From Shewanella eurypsychrophilus (GTDB lineage: Bacteria; Pseudomonadota; Gammaproteobacteria; Enterobacterales; Shewanellaceae): DNA of 64,000 bases. Within the stretch, counting starts at the first letter, position 1. Each line of letters opens with the position of its first letter. The translations under genes were made by a program, and so were the position numbers. This document shows, one piece after another, positions 24,599-33,958 of the stretch. The stretch lies in assembly GCF_007004545.3 (NCBI RefSeq), contig NZ_CP045503.2:4248102-4312101 (forward strand). Reading direction: 5' to 3'. The notes under the pieces were generated by a model. The model saw only the letters and a program-made list of their open reading frames with translations, ran no database searches and had not been told where the DNA came from.

Positions 24599-25195
24599 CT
24601 AGGGGATAATCAAGGGGTTAAGTTTAGATGTTAAAATATGATCTTGCCAACGCCCCGCTATGCTTAGGTAATCTTTAGCTAGTCCCTCTTTTTCAAAACC
24701 CAGTGAGCTTAACAATTTACCGCTACGCCTATTTTCAGGTATGTAATTAGCCATGATCCTATGTAGCTCCCTCTGCTCGAACATATAATCTATCGCGGCT
24801 TCAAGAATTTCACGCATCAAGCCCTGTCCTTGGTAGCGTTCAGCAATTGAATAACCTAAATGACACGCCTGGAAAGGGCCTCGAACGATATTGGTAAAAT
24901 TACATACACCGATAATTTGCGAACTTTCGGCTGTCTCATTTATCGAGAAAGCGACAAAATGTACCGCTCCACCATGTACAAATAAGTCGTTACTTGCTTG
25001 CAAACGTTTCCTCATGGAAAACTCAGTAAAGTACTCACTATCTCTTTGCGGCTCCCAGGGGGAGAGGTGTGCTCTGTTTTGTTGATAGTAATCCAGCAAC
25101 AGCTGATAATCATAATGCTGTAACAGGGTAAGCAAGCATCTTTTGGTTGTTATTTTTGGCAAACATAAATTTGATGTACCTAGACCCATATCCAT
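24599..25195 (-). CDS. GNAT N-acetyltransferase, RimJ/RimL-like
   Basis: At ~198 residues it has the layout of RimJ/RimL-type acetyltransferases: TKRCLLTLLQ at the start, LGYSIAERYQGQGLMREILEAAIDYMF as the acetyl-CoA motif, and HRIMANYIPENRRSGKLLSSLGFEKEG near the end. These enzymes acetylate N-termini of ribosomal or other proteins, or small molecules. The gene starts at the stop of the upstream SDR gene: an ATG overlaps the TGA by one base, or a GTG one codon earlier by four. The two are therefore translationally coupled. Confidence 0.82.
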   Translation of the reverse strand: MDMGLGTSNLCLPKITTKRCLLTLLQHYDYQLLLDYYQQNRAHLSPWEPQRDSEYFTEFSMRKRLQASNDLFVHGGAVHFVAFSINETAESSQIIGVCNFTNIVRGPFQACHLGYSIAERYQGQGLMREILEAAIDYMFEQRELHRIMANYIPENRRSGKLLSSLGFEKEGLAKDYLSIAGRWQDHILTSKLNPLIIP

Positions 25196-25947
25196 CACTT
25201 ACCACCTGCTAAATCGATAAAGCTCCCCGTCACGTATGAAGCTTCATCAGACAGTAACCAAGCTATAGCTGCTGCCACCTCTTCAGGCTCACCACCTCTG
25301 CCCATTGGGATCATTGGTGCTAAACGTTCTACCCTGTCAGGCTCTCCACCATCAGCATGCATCGAAGTCTTAATGAAACCGGGCCTAACGCAATTAACCC
25401 GAATGCTCTCATTAGCAACTTCGATCGATAAACCTGTAGTTAAAGTATCGACCGCACCTTTCGAAGCAGCGTAATCAACATACTCGCCAGCAGCTCCAAT
25501 TCTTGACGCCACCGATGAAACATTGACTATGGCACCACCAAATCCACCAGCAGTAAGAGACATGCGCTTAACAGCCTCTCGGCAACACAAAAAATAGCTA
25601 GTCACATTAGTACTTAAAACTTGATTAATTCGCTCTGCAGTCATTTCAACCACTTTCATTTGTGGCTTTAATATTCCCGCGTTATTAACCAAAGCAGTGA
25701 TCCGCCCAAGCGCTTTATCTAAAGTCTTAAATAGATTGATGACCTGCTGCTCATTAGACATGTCGCCTTGAAGAGCGATAGCTTCAAAGCCCGAGTCTTG
25801 CAGCTCTTTGACTAACTGCTCAGCAGCAATCTGATTCTGTTTATAATTAACTGCTACAGCATAACCATGGTTAGCTAGATATCTCGCTGTTGCAGCACCA
25901 ATGCCACGACTTCCACCGGTGATCAAGGCTACTTTTTTCATATTCAC
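25195..25947 (-). CDS. Short-chain dehydrogenase/reductase (FabG-like)
   Basis: This 250-residue classical SDR has the NAD(P)-binding TGGSRGIGAAT (residues ~10-20), NNAG (~88-91), and the active site Ser...YVDYAASKG (Tyr-x-x-x-Lys, ~157-161). A C-terminal SYVTGSFIDLAGGK follows. It resembles glucose/3-oxoacyl-ACP reductases, but nothing in the locus fixes the substrate. It is co-transcribed with the acetyltransferase downstream, with overlapping stop and start. Confidence 0.86.
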   Translation of the reverse strand: MNMKKVALITGGSRGIGAATARYLANHGYAVAVNYKQNQIAAEQLVKELQDSGFEAIALQGDMSNEQQVINLFKTLDKALGRITALVNNAGILKPQMKVVEMTAERINQVLSTNVTSYFLCCREAVKRMSLTAGGFGGAIVNVSSVASRIGAAGEYVDYAASKGAVDTLTTGLSIEVANESIRVNCVRPGFIKTSMHADGGEPDRVERLAPMIPMGRGGEPEEVAAAIAWLLSDEASYVTGSFIDLAGGK

Positions 25948-26027
25948 TCCTTTCGATTTTACAGCTCAAACTCAATGACTTGGGTTTAACGCCTTGACTC
26001 AAAAAATTCAATGAATGTACTTTAGAT

Positions 26028-26492
26028 TCATAACCAACGTCGAACCCGCTTTTTATAGCTAAGGTACTCATCACCAAATTTATCAGCTAAATATGCTTCC
26101 TCCGGCTTAATCGCAATATAATAAATCGACAGGCAAGATGGCAACACACTCAGCAATAACCAAAGTTGACTAAAAAATAATCCTAAGCCAATGGTGATGG
26201 TGCAAAAAATGAGATATATAGGATTACGAGAGTAAGCATAAAAGCCACCAGTCATGATCGTCGACGTTGGCTTCCACGGTTCAATGTGGGTATTAGCGCG
26301 TTTAAATTGCTTCGCCAAATACAGTAGAGTCACTATGCCCAGCACAGTTAATCCAATACCTAAAAAACTGACTAGCTTGGGCACAGTGATATTCAGCGGC
26401 AATACCAGATCAAGCCCTACTCCTATCAACATAAAGAAGATATAAACAACTGGTGGAGGTATGCGTACCCCAGCACCTTTTTCATCGACCAT
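26028..26492 (-). CDS. Isoprenylcysteine methyltransferase-like (ICMT/NnrU-type) membrane protein
   Basis: This 154-residue protein has about four membrane segments. The C-terminal signature of the ICMT/phospholipid methyltransferase group is clear: YAYSRNPIYLIF, then the EE-containing KPEEAYLADKFGDEYLSYKKRVRRW. Bacterial members bind S-adenosylmethionine and methylate unknown acceptors. It lies 80 bases upstream of the SDR gene on the same strand and could be in the same transcript. Confidence 0.8.
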   Translation of the reverse strand: MVDEKGAGVRIPPPVVYIFFMLIGVGLDLVLPLNITVPKLVSFLGIGLTVLGIVTLLYLAKQFKRANTHIEPWKPTSTIMTGGFYAYSRNPIYLIFCTITIGLGLFFSQLWLLLSVLPSCLSIYYIAIKPEEAYLADKFGDEYLSYKKRVRRWL

Positions 26493-26526
26493 CTCACATA
26501 TCCTTATCTTTAATGAGTCATCAGTT

Positions 26527-27189
26527 CTACAGGCTAAAAGCCCCTTTTATACCTTCTATCGCCATTTGAGTGCCTATAACAGCTAAAATCAGCCCCATCA
26601 TACGGGTAATGGCACCTAAAGCGGCACTGCCTAAAAAGCCAACTAATTTGCCACCTGAAATAAAGAAGCCATAAGTAATGACACAAAGTAGTCCAAATGC
26701 ACTAATGGTGATTAGCATCTCCTCTATCCCTCCTGCGGCAGAAAAACTCATGGCTGTAGCAATGGTACCTGGCCCTGCAAGAATCGGCAGCGCCAAGGGA
26801 GAAACCGCAATACTCAAGGCCGCCTCTCGAGCCTGAGCTTTCTCACTGGCATTTTGTTTACTCTCAGCTAATTGCGCATGATCAGGATGATGAACACTGG
26901 AGTTGTTTCCTTGAAGCATATGAAAACCAATCAAGAAAACTAGCAGACCGCCGGTGATTCTGAAAGCAGACAGTGAGATGCCAAACAGAGTAAAGATATA
27001 TTGACCCGCTAACGAGAATAGCGTGATGATAATAAAAGCCAGCAGTAGGGCTCGAAAAGCGATAGCTTTGGTCGTTTGTTCATCCTCTTCAGAGGTTAAC
27101 CCTAAAAATATTGGCACATTCGCAATAGGGTTCATAATGGCAAAGAACCCCATAAATACCGTTCCCATGTGCAACCAGAGTCCATCCAT
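26527..27189 (-). CDS. MarC family integral membrane protein
   Basis: This 220-residue protein has six predicted membrane segments and the family motif FFAIMNPIANVPIFLGLT near the N-terminus. The matching second-half motif (SPLALPILAGPGTIATAM) is around residue 130. Despite the historical name, MarC proteins are of unknown transport function. A hydrophilic loop at residues ~95-120 separates the halves. Single gene. Confidence 0.87.
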   Translation of the reverse strand: MDGLWLHMGTVFMGFFAIMNPIANVPIFLGLTSEEDEQTTKAIAFRALLLAFIIITLFSLAGQYIFTLFGISLSAFRITGGLLVFLIGFHMLQGNNSSVHHPDHAQLAESKQNASEKAQAREAALSIAVSPLALPILAGPGTIATAMSFSAAGGIEEMLITISAFGLLCVITYGFFISGGKLVGFLGSAALGAITRMMGLILAVIGTQMAIEGIKGAFSL

Positions 27190-27339
27190 ATTGTTTGTTC
27201 CTTAAAGCAGAGATAAATGAGTATATTCTTGGAGTGGATTATATTTAATCAGTCCATATTGATAACATCAGCAGAAAATAATCACAAACACTAAAAATCT
27301 TAAATCTGTAAACACATTCCAGGACAAGACAGACAAAAC

Positions 27340-27370
27340 AAAAAGCCGAGTCTACACTCGGCTTTCTTTT
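27340..27370 (-). terminator. Terminator of the S9 peptidase gene
   Basis: The inverted repeat AGCCGAG / CTCGGCT has a six-base loop. On the minus strand it is followed by TTTTTG-TTTTG, 37 bases after the stop. Confidence 0.82.
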
Positions 27371-27406
27371 ATTACCTCAACATAAGGCTAAGCCTAAATC
27401 GAGGGG

Positions 27407-30220
27407 CTAATCCGCTTTCTTGTACTCGGTATAAGCTTCACCTTGAGTCAACCACGTCGGGGCTGGTTTGCCCTTAAGGTAATGATCGAAGTACTCCATC
27501 ATACGAATACTGTAATCCAGTTTATTGGGGTATTTCTTCAAGTGATGAGGCTCGTCCTCATATTGCAGAAACACCACATCTTTACCTGCACGGCGCATCG
27601 CCAAATACAATTCAATACCTTGCTCCCACGGCACAGCATCATCTTTATCACCAAACATGATCATCATGGGTGTCTTAATTCGATCGGCATAAAAAATTGG
27701 CGAGTTCTCAATATACTTCCGTGGCGCGCTAAATAAGCTCTCACCAATACGGCTTTGACCTGTCTCATACTGGAATTGACGAGCTAAACCACTGCCATGA
27801 CGTATACCGCTATAGGCACTGGTCATGTTAGACACAGGGGCACCTGTGACAGCAGCTTTAAAAATATGGGTCTGAGTCACAGCAAACGCCGTTTGATAGC
27901 CCCCCCAAGAATGTCCTTGAATGCCAACAGCATCTGGATCGGCAACGCCCATCTCGATAAGTTTCTGTACACCAGAAGTTAATGCCTGAACAGATGTGGC
28001 TCCAGGGTAACCAACTTCAAAGCGAATATCAGGCAGGAAGATGGCATAACCATTATCCGCAAACCAAGCAAAGTTCGGTCTATGGTTAATCTTCATCTGT
28101 GGGAAGGCGTGCAATCTGTCGCTCATAAAGCGATAAAAGTACACCAGCACAGGATAACGCTGACCCTCGACATAATTAGTGGGTTTAATTAATACGCCGT
28201 CAAGCGGCTGACCGTCACCATTAGTCCAATGCACAAGTTCAGATTGTCCCCAATTAAATTGACGCTTCTGAGCATCTAGATCGGTCTGCTTGTTTGCTTC
28301 TTGCGGTGCTAAATATTCTGCTGTATACAGATCCGGGAACAAGTCATAACGCTCTTTGGAGAAAGCGATCACCTTGGCATCTTTGCTACGCGCCAACGTC
28401 TTTAGCTTGTAATCACCTTCCATCAGAGTTTGAACGCCTGAGACACCGATTGTAGAACGGTAATAACCATCCCCTTTGGTTCTCTCGTTATAACCATGAA
28501 GTAGTACTTGTTGATCTAACTTAAGCACATCAGGATGGTTTTTATCCTCAACCAAACCGCTTATCCGATACTGGATACCTTGCTTGCGACCTTTACCCGC
28601 CGTAAGCTTAAATGCTTGGTGAGACTCAGTGTTTATCTGCCAAATATCATATTTATCATAGACAAGGAATCCCGCGTCCTCTTTAAGCCAAGGACCGAAA
28701 CCATAACCTGGCGCATTAGACGGGTAATCATGATCTTCATCTGCAAATGACACTTTCAAATTTTGAGTTAAGTTTGTGCGTCTGTCTTCCGAAATTTGAT
28801 ACAGGTAAACATTGCCTTGTTGGAAATAGGTAACAAAGCGCTCATTGGGTGAAAGGATAGGATCTTCACTGCTAGGCTGCTGAGTCAATATCAAGATTTT
28901 TCGGCCGGTATTGATATCAATCAGATAATAATCTCGGTAGAAGCCGGCCCAAGTGATCATCTTACGATAGGGGATATCTGAACTTGCCAACACAAAACGA
29001 GTCTGCTGCTGCAGTTCTACATCCGGTACAGCTTCATCGGCGAGCTGAACCAGGTTATTGCCTTTAAGATGCAACACGGCAAGATAGGTGCGCTTCAGCT
29101 CTTTCTCATATTGCTTTATTTCATTGGGCTTAATTCGAGCATCGTCGCCATGCCAAATACGCAGCTTACGTTGGCCCGTGACAATTGATTCATCAAATAA
29201 GTCTTGTTGCTTCTCAATTTTGGCAAGCTCGACCTGTTGGCTAACTTGTGGAACACGACCGAAAAATAGGCGCTGACTATCATCTGAGAATTTAAGTGTC
29301 GTATAACGGTTCAGCTGCCACTCTTTAGATGTCGGCGTGGCGTTAACCTCAGAGGTTTCAATATTGAACAATGAAAGTTGGTAAGTTCGACCGTATGGCG
29401 CAATGCCTGCATCGCCATGGGTAAAGGCAATATATTTACCGTCATCACTGAGTGAGACATCGCCTATTTGTTGATCATTGTATTGGCGTACAATCTTTTT
29501 GGTGTTGTTACTGAGCGTAAACAGCACCAGCTGGTGAACTTTCACCTTTGTATTGTTACTTGCAACAACCAGATGCTTACCACTCTTATCGAAATAAAAG
29601 TCCGTGACGTTAGCGACTTTTTGAGTGGTACCATTTTTAAGCACTACCAGTTCAAAGGCAGCGCCCTTGTCGAACTTATCGACGTTAATCTCTTCGCTCT
29701 TATCCGCTTCAGCTGATTTATCTTTCTTATCATATGTTGTTTCAGCTGTTTCATACCAAATAGCCAAATGACTACTTGAATCATTAAAAGCAAACTTCTT
29801 CACTCGATCGAACCGTGTCTCTTTACCCGTCTGAGTGTCGAGCAACACCATGCCAGATTTCAGCTTTTTCTTCTCTTTCTTAGAGGCTTGTTCAAGCTCA
29901 AGTAGAGGAGTCTTAACGCTAAAGGCCACAAAGCGGCCATCAGCACTCACTTTGGGCTTAGCCCCACCATCAACATTAAATTGCTTAGATGAACCCAATA
30001 GCTTAACTAAACCATGGCTATCGCCTCTATCCGGAGAAACTTCAACGGCTAAAGTGGTACCTGAATCTGAAACCACGGGCTTCTTTAGTGATTCAAAGTG
30101 CATGATGTCATTGGTGGTTATCTGTTCGGCAGCCGTAGCAGCATAAGCTCCCGCGGTAAGTAAACTCGTCGATAGGAGGAGTAGAGATACAATAGGTAGT
30201 GACTTCAAGGTCGTCCTCAT
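27407..30220 (-). CDS. S9 family peptidase (prolyl-oligopeptidase-like), exported
   Basis: This 937-residue protein has a signal peptide (ending TAGAYA-A). A long N-terminal beta-propeller-like region with repeated VSADGRFVAFS / LSDDGKYIAFTHG blades follows, then a C-terminal alpha/beta-hydrolase. The triad is visible: Ser in GHSWGG (~769), Asp in FGDKDDAVPW (~858) and His in EDEPHHLKK (~891). The propeller restricts substrates to peptides. It is longer than typical dipeptidyl-peptidase IV (~740) because of charged insertions near residues 90-190. Probably periplasmic peptide utilisation. A CRP-like site lies 150 bases upstream, between it and icd. Confidence 0.88.
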   Translation of the reverse strand: MRTTLKSLPIVSLLLLSTSLLTAGAYAATAAEQITTNDIMHFESLKKPVVSDSGTTLAVEVSPDRGDSHGLVKLLGSSKQFNVDGGAKPKVSADGRFVAFSVKTPLLELEQASKKEKKKLKSGMVLLDTQTGKETRFDRVKKFAFNDSSSHLAIWYETAETTYDKKDKSAEADKSEEINVDKFDKGAAFELVVLKNGTTQKVANVTDFYFDKSGKHLVVASNNTKVKVHQLVLFTLSNNTKKIVRQYNDQQIGDVSLSDDGKYIAFTHGDAGIAPYGRTYQLSLFNIETSEVNATPTSKEWQLNRYTTLKFSDDSQRLFFGRVPQVSQQVELAKIEKQQDLFDESIVTGQRKLRIWHGDDARIKPNEIKQYEKELKRTYLAVLHLKGNNLVQLADEAVPDVELQQQTRFVLASSDIPYRKMITWAGFYRDYYLIDINTGRKILILTQQPSSEDPILSPNERFVTYFQQGNVYLYQISEDRRTNLTQNLKVSFADEDHDYPSNAPGYGFGPWLKEDAGFLVYDKYDIWQINTESHQAFKLTAGKGRKQGIQYRISGLVEDKNHPDVLKLDQQVLLHGYNERTKGDGYYRSTIGVSGVQTLMEGDYKLKTLARSKDAKVIAFSKERYDLFPDLYTAEYLAPQEANKQTDLDAQKRQFNWGQSELVHWTNGDGQPLDGVLIKPTNYVEGQRYPVLVYFYRFMSDRLHAFPQMKINHRPNFAWFADNGYAIFLPDIRFEVGYPGATSVQALTSGVQKLIEMGVADPDAVGIQGHSWGGYQTAFAVTQTHIFKAAVTGAPVSNMTSAYSGIRHGSGLARQFQYETGQSRIGESLFSAPRKYIENSPIFYADRIKTPMMIMFGDKDDAVPWEQGIELYLAMRRAGKDVVFLQYEDEPHHLKKYPNKLDYSIRMMEYFDHYLKGKPAPTWLTQGEAYTEYKKAD

Positions 30221-30371
30221 TTTTATTATTGTGTTAGCTGTTTTATAGGTTTTATTAGTTTTTTACTATATTTTTTATTAGAGATACTAGACTAAAGTCG
30301 TCTTTTTTAACCTTTAACGATCAATCATCGTCATATGCCCTGTTTATTGCAAGTAACACTACCGAAAAAAA

Positions 30372-30387
30372 TGTGAGATTGCTCACT
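30372..30387. promoter_or_regulatory. CRP-like site
   Basis: TGTGA-GATTGC-TCACT matches the TGTGA-N6-TCACA consensus at nine of ten positions. It sits about 150 bases from both the S9 peptidase start and the icd start, so it could serve either divergent gene. Confidence 0.55.
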
Positions 30388-30521
30388 ATTTCCTGTGAAA
30401 AATGTATAAAATTGTTTAAAATAAAGATGTGAACAATAAGAAATAATTTCAAGTCGTAGTGTCCCCTTTTTCTGAGGGAACCAGACAGTAGCAGTAACGA
30501 CCAACCGTGGAAGGATTCTCC

Positions 30522-31529
30522 ATGTCAAAAAGAATGATAACCGTGATCCCTGGTGATGGGATTGGACCAAGTATTATCGATGCCGCAATCAAGATCCTTG
30601 ATAAAGCAGGTTGTGACTTCGAGTACGAATTTACCGATGCGGGTTTAACTGCTCTAGAAAAGCACGGGGAACTTTTACCTCAGCAAACTCTCGATATGAT
30701 AGAGAAAAATGGTATCACCCTGAAAGGTCCTCTAACTACGCCAGTTGGAGAAGGTTTTACCTCAATAAATGTCACACTGCGTAAAAAGTTCAGCCTTTAT
30801 GCCAATATCCGCCCTGTCGTATCTTTCAAAGGTACACAGTCGCGTTATGAAGATATCGATATCATCACTGTACGTGAAAATACCGAAGGTATGTATTCTG
30901 GCCTAGGTCAGACGGTTTCAGAAGATGGTACAACAGCTGAAGCGACCAGCATCATCACTCGTCAGGGTGCTGAGCAGATCACGACATTTGCTTACGAACT
31001 TGCTCGTAAAGAAAACCGTAAGAAAGTGACTATCGTACACAAGGCTAACATCATGAAATCAACTTCAGGTCTTTTCCTGAAAGTGGCTCGTGAAGTCAGT
31101 AAGCGTTACCCAGACATCACAACAGATGAGATGATTGTCGACGCTACATGTATGAAGCTGGTTATGAACCCTGAGATCTTCGACGTTATCGTTACGACGA
31201 ACCTATTCGGTGACATTCTGTCTGATCTATGTGCTGGTTTAGTCGGCGGCCTAGGCATGGCGCCTGGTGCTAACATAGGTAAAGATGCGGCAATTTTTGA
31301 AGCGGTTCACGGTAGTGCACCTGATATTGCGGGTAAAAACTTAGCCAATCCAACCTCGGTTATCTTAGCTTCTATCCAGATGCTTGAGTACCTAGGTATG
31401 GCTGATAAAGCTGAAAGCATTCGTGCAGCAGTTACTGCTGTCATTGCTGAAGGCGATCGCACAACACGTGATCTAGGTGGTACTCATGGTACAACTGATT
31501 TCACTCAAGCTGTGATTGACCGTCTGTAA
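30522..31529 (+). CDS. icd: Isocitrate dehydrogenase, NAD-type (isocitrate/isopropylmalate dehydrogenase family)
   Basis: This 335-residue protein is of the short, mitochondrial-IDH3-like kind rather than the ~416-residue NADP enzyme of E. coli. Substrate residues are in TSINVTLRKKFSLYANIRPV. The family signature NLFGDILSDLCAGLVGGLGMAPGA is present, and the cofactor loop reads HGSAPDIAGKNLANPTS, where Asp favours NAD. It converts isocitrate to 2-oxoglutarate and CO2 in the TCA cycle. The ATG at 30522 follows GGAAGGA at good spacing; an in-frame GTG five codons earlier is less likely. Confidence 0.85.
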   Translation: MSKRMITVIPGDGIGPSIIDAAIKILDKAGCDFEYEFTDAGLTALEKHGELLPQQTLDMIEKNGITLKGPLTTPVGEGFTSINVTLRKKFSLYANIRPVVSFKGTQSRYEDIDIITVRENTEGMYSGLGQTVSEDGTTAEATSIITRQGAEQITTFAYELARKENRKKVTIVHKANIMKSTSGLFLKVAREVSKRYPDITTDEMIVDATCMKLVMNPEIFDVIVTTNLFGDILSDLCAGLVGGLGMAPGANIGKDAAIFEAVHGSAPDIAGKNLANPTSVILASIQMLEYLGMADKAESIRAAVTAVIAEGDRTTRDLGGTHGTTDFTQAVIDRL

Positions 31530-31539
31530 AAAGACTCGA

Positions 31540-31571
31540 GTTCCTAGGCTTTACACCTAGGAACTTATTTT
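31540..31571 (+). terminator. Hairpin terminator after icd
   Basis: GTTCCTAGG, loop CTTTACA, CCTAGGAAC, then TTATTTT. It uses the CCTAGG word found in other intergenic palindromes of the window. Confidence 0.7.
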
Positions 31572-31589
31572 CCTAATCCCTTCTTTGCT

Positions 31590-32672
31590 TTACCAACCTT
31601 TCGTCGGATTCAACCATAAATGCACTGTCACCTCATCTCGATCATGATATAGATGCTTACAGGACAGCTCAAAGTCCTTGATATCATTTTCTTTCAAAAT
31701 CTCAGTCATAGTCGCCAGAATTATCGATACATCTTTATAACGACTCTTCATCGGTAATTTAAGATTGAATATTGCTTCTTTAAACCAACCATTAATCGCC
31801 CAAGCCTCAATGAGCTCAGCCACTCGTGATGGCTTTTCAATCATGTCACACACCAGCCAATATATATTCTTTCTAGGAGGCTCAAATCGAAAGCCATCGG
31901 CCTGATAATGCTTAACTTGCCCGGTATCCATAAGGCTTTGTGCCATTAAGCCATTATCTACCGCCGCCACGAACATGCCTCGGCGAACGAGCTGATATGT
32001 CCATCCACCAGGACAAGCACCAAGATCGACAGAGTGCATGCCGCTACTCAAACGTTTTTCATGCTCTTCTTTAGGGATGAAATGAATAAAGGCTTCATCC
32101 AGTTTAAGCGTAGAGCGACTCGGTGCATCCGATGCCATCTTCAGCCTTGGGATCCCACGTAAATAGGGTGAGCTGTTATTACTGAGTGAAAAACCCACAT
32201 AGGCCGTTCCAGGAGCGACGAAACACACATGTATAATTGGACGTCTTGGATTTTCTTTCTCAAGCAAGGTGCCTGTTTTTTTCAACTTCTGCCTGAGCGG
32301 TACGGTAAATTTTTTGCAAAAGTTAGACAGCTCTTTAGCTTCATTAGTATCAGGCGTCTCAACTCTTAGCTCACCGGCTTTATTGACTTCAGATAAGGCC
32401 TCAATAATCGGTGAAATTCTGTCTTGTTCTGGAAGATTTTTTAGTAAGGCTTTAGCCGCGAACATCTGCCTGGTGAAAATCAACGAATCCAGTTCAATTT
32501 TTTGTGCCAGTACGCTCGCATCACCAGGTTGGAAGCACTGAAAAATCACGTAAGCATCATTGTTTTTGGTTTTAACAAAACCGCCAATATCAAGCTCTGC
32601 AGCGCGATGTTGGATCTCTGCTGCACAATCTTTCTCGTAGCCTGCACGGCAAAATAAAAATAGGTTAATCAT
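31590..32672 (-). CDS. rlmM: 23S rRNA C2498 2'-O-methyltransferase RlmM
   Basis: This 360-residue protein has an N-terminal THUMP-like domain (MINLFLFCRAGYEKDCAAEI is the family start) and a Rossmann methyltransferase with SAM motif SVDLGACPGGWTYQL (~213-227). Further catalytic elements are VCDMIEKPSRVAELI and FNLKLPMKSRY. It methylates cytidine 2498 of 23S rRNA before subunit assembly. The order gcvA / DUF423 / rlmM is the same as in E. coli. Confidence 0.94.
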   Translation of the reverse strand: MINLFLFCRAGYEKDCAAEIQHRAAELDIGGFVKTKNNDAYVIFQCFQPGDASVLAQKIELDSLIFTRQMFAAKALLKNLPEQDRISPIIEALSEVNKAGELRVETPDTNEAKELSNFCKKFTVPLRQKLKKTGTLLEKENPRRPIIHVCFVAPGTAYVGFSLSNNSSPYLRGIPRLKMASDAPSRSTLKLDEAFIHFIPKEEHEKRLSSGMHSVDLGACPGGWTYQLVRRGMFVAAVDNGLMAQSLMDTGQVKHYQADGFRFEPPRKNIYWLVCDMIEKPSRVAELIEAWAINGWFKEAIFNLKLPMKSRYKDVSIILATMTEILKENDIKDFELSCKHLYHDRDEVTVHLWLNPTKGW

Positions 32673-32744
32673 CGAAATTCCTGGAGCTAGCCAATATTGA
32701 AGTGATTCAATACTGGGAATTGAAACTAATATCCGTCTAAGAAG

Positions 32745-32780
32745 GCAAAAATGGCGACCATCTTAATAATGGCCGCCATT
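32745..32780 (-). terminator. Terminator after the DUF423 gene
   Basis: On the minus strand AATGGCGGCCAT and ATGGTCGCCATT pair with a loop of about nine bases, followed by TTTTGCC. Confidence 0.65.
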
Positions 32781-32838
32781 CTACACTGTCTAGGGTATTC
32801 GGCCAACACTGCGAGTGTGGTGAGCCTCTATAATCAGG

Positions 32839-33228
32839 CTAATCGTCTAGCTCTACCACTCGATCACGCCAAACAGCTAACGCAATCAATAACCAACCGA
32901 TTAAAAAGCAAAACCCGCCTATAGGTGTAATAGGGCCAGTCCATTTGGTACCTAATATCGAATACAGGTATAAAGATCCCGAAAACAAAACGATACCAAC
33001 AATAAACAGGTAACCCGCCCAATCGAGTAATCTTGATGTAAACCAATGTCCCGCAAACGCCACAACGATCAAAGCAAAGGTGTGGTAAAACTGATATTCA
33101 ACACCTAGATTAAAAATAGCAATCATCTCAGGAGAAGCTATCTGTTTTAATCCGTGTGCACCGAAAGCACCCAATGCCACCGACATAAAACCACTTAACG
33201 CTGCGAGTAACAAAAAACCTTTACGCAT
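32839..33228 (-). CDS. DUF423 membrane protein (YgdD-like)
   Basis: This 129-residue protein has four membrane segments and the family signature LGAFGAHGLK near the N-terminus, plus PITPIGGFCFLIGWLLIA near the C-terminus. Function unknown across bacteria. It overlaps the hydrolase gene upstream by eight bases, indicating coupled translation, and has a terminator behind it, separating it from rlmM. Confidence 0.88.
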   Translation of the reverse strand: MRKGFLLLAALSGFMSVALGAFGAHGLKQIASPEMIAIFNLGVEYQFYHTFALIVVAFAGHWFTSRLLDWAGYLFIVGIVLFSGSLYLYSILGTKWTGPITPIGGFCFLIGWLLIALAVWRDRVVELDD

Positions 33229-33958
33229 CTAAACTCCTAATGAAATTGATACTATGAGAAATAGCTTGGTTTAGATTAGCTTCCTGCGTTGTACCTGACG
33301 ACTTTCTTGGTTTAAAACTATGATCGCCGTCTACTAACCAATGTAAGCGTGTTTTGTTCATCACTGGCCACAGCTCTACTTGCCCCTTACAACCAAATTT
33401 ATCTCTTTCTCCCTGAATGACACAAATAGGTGCCAGGCTCTCTTCAATAGGCGCTAACCTCGGCTCTCCTCCCTTTAATGGGATAAAGGGATAACCTAGG
33501 CAAATAACACCGTCTACTAAGGTTTCTGCCGCGACAATCGCTGACATACGTCCTCCCATGGATTTGCCCATCAAAATGATTTTTCTAGGGGAGTATTGCC
33601 GCTTAATAGCGGTAATATGTATATTAAAGTCTTTCAATATTTTAGGTGCGCGATCCGGAGGCCGACGTTTACCATCAAGCACATTTGCCCTCATATAAGG
33701 GAAATTAAACCTAAGCACACCAATGCCATGCTCAGCACCTCTGTTAACCAGCCCTGCGGCTAAATCTTGCATAAACTCACTGCGCATATTCGCACCTGCA
33801 CCATGAGTCAAAATAACTAACGTATCGCTTGGAGCGCCATCGAGTATACATTCACTCTCTAATAGCTCTTCAACCTCTAAAGGTTCTTTAACTAGAAAAC
33901 ATCTACTCTCGATGAGAGCTTCATCATCAATCGCTTTATTAACCAGGGAGCAACTCAC
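33221..33958 (-). CDS. Alpha/beta-hydrolase, KANL3/Tex30-like
   Basis: At ~245 residues it is a small alpha/beta hydrolase of the COG3571 type. The oxyanion strand LVILTHGAGANMRSEFM, the nucleophile elbow MGKSMGGRMS and the C-terminal WLVDGDHSFKPRKSSG with the catalytic His are visible. The GTG at 33958 is chosen because GAGGAG lies seven bases before it; a TTG six codons upstream has no such signal. It overlaps the end of the LysR gene by 20 bases, so LysR, hydrolase and DUF423 probably form one operon. Substrate unknown. Confidence 0.78.
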   Translation of the reverse strand: MSCSLVNKAIDDEALIESRCFLVKEPLEVEELLESECILDGAPSDTLVILTHGAGANMRSEFMQDLAAGLVNRGAEHGIGVLRFNFPYMRANVLDGKRRPPDRAPKILKDFNIHITAIKRQYSPRKIILMGKSMGGRMSAIVAAETLVDGVICLGYPFIPLKGGEPRLAPIEESLAPICVIQGERDKFGCKGQVELWPVMNKTRLHWLVDGDHSFKPRKSSGTTQEANLNQAISHSINFIRSLDA

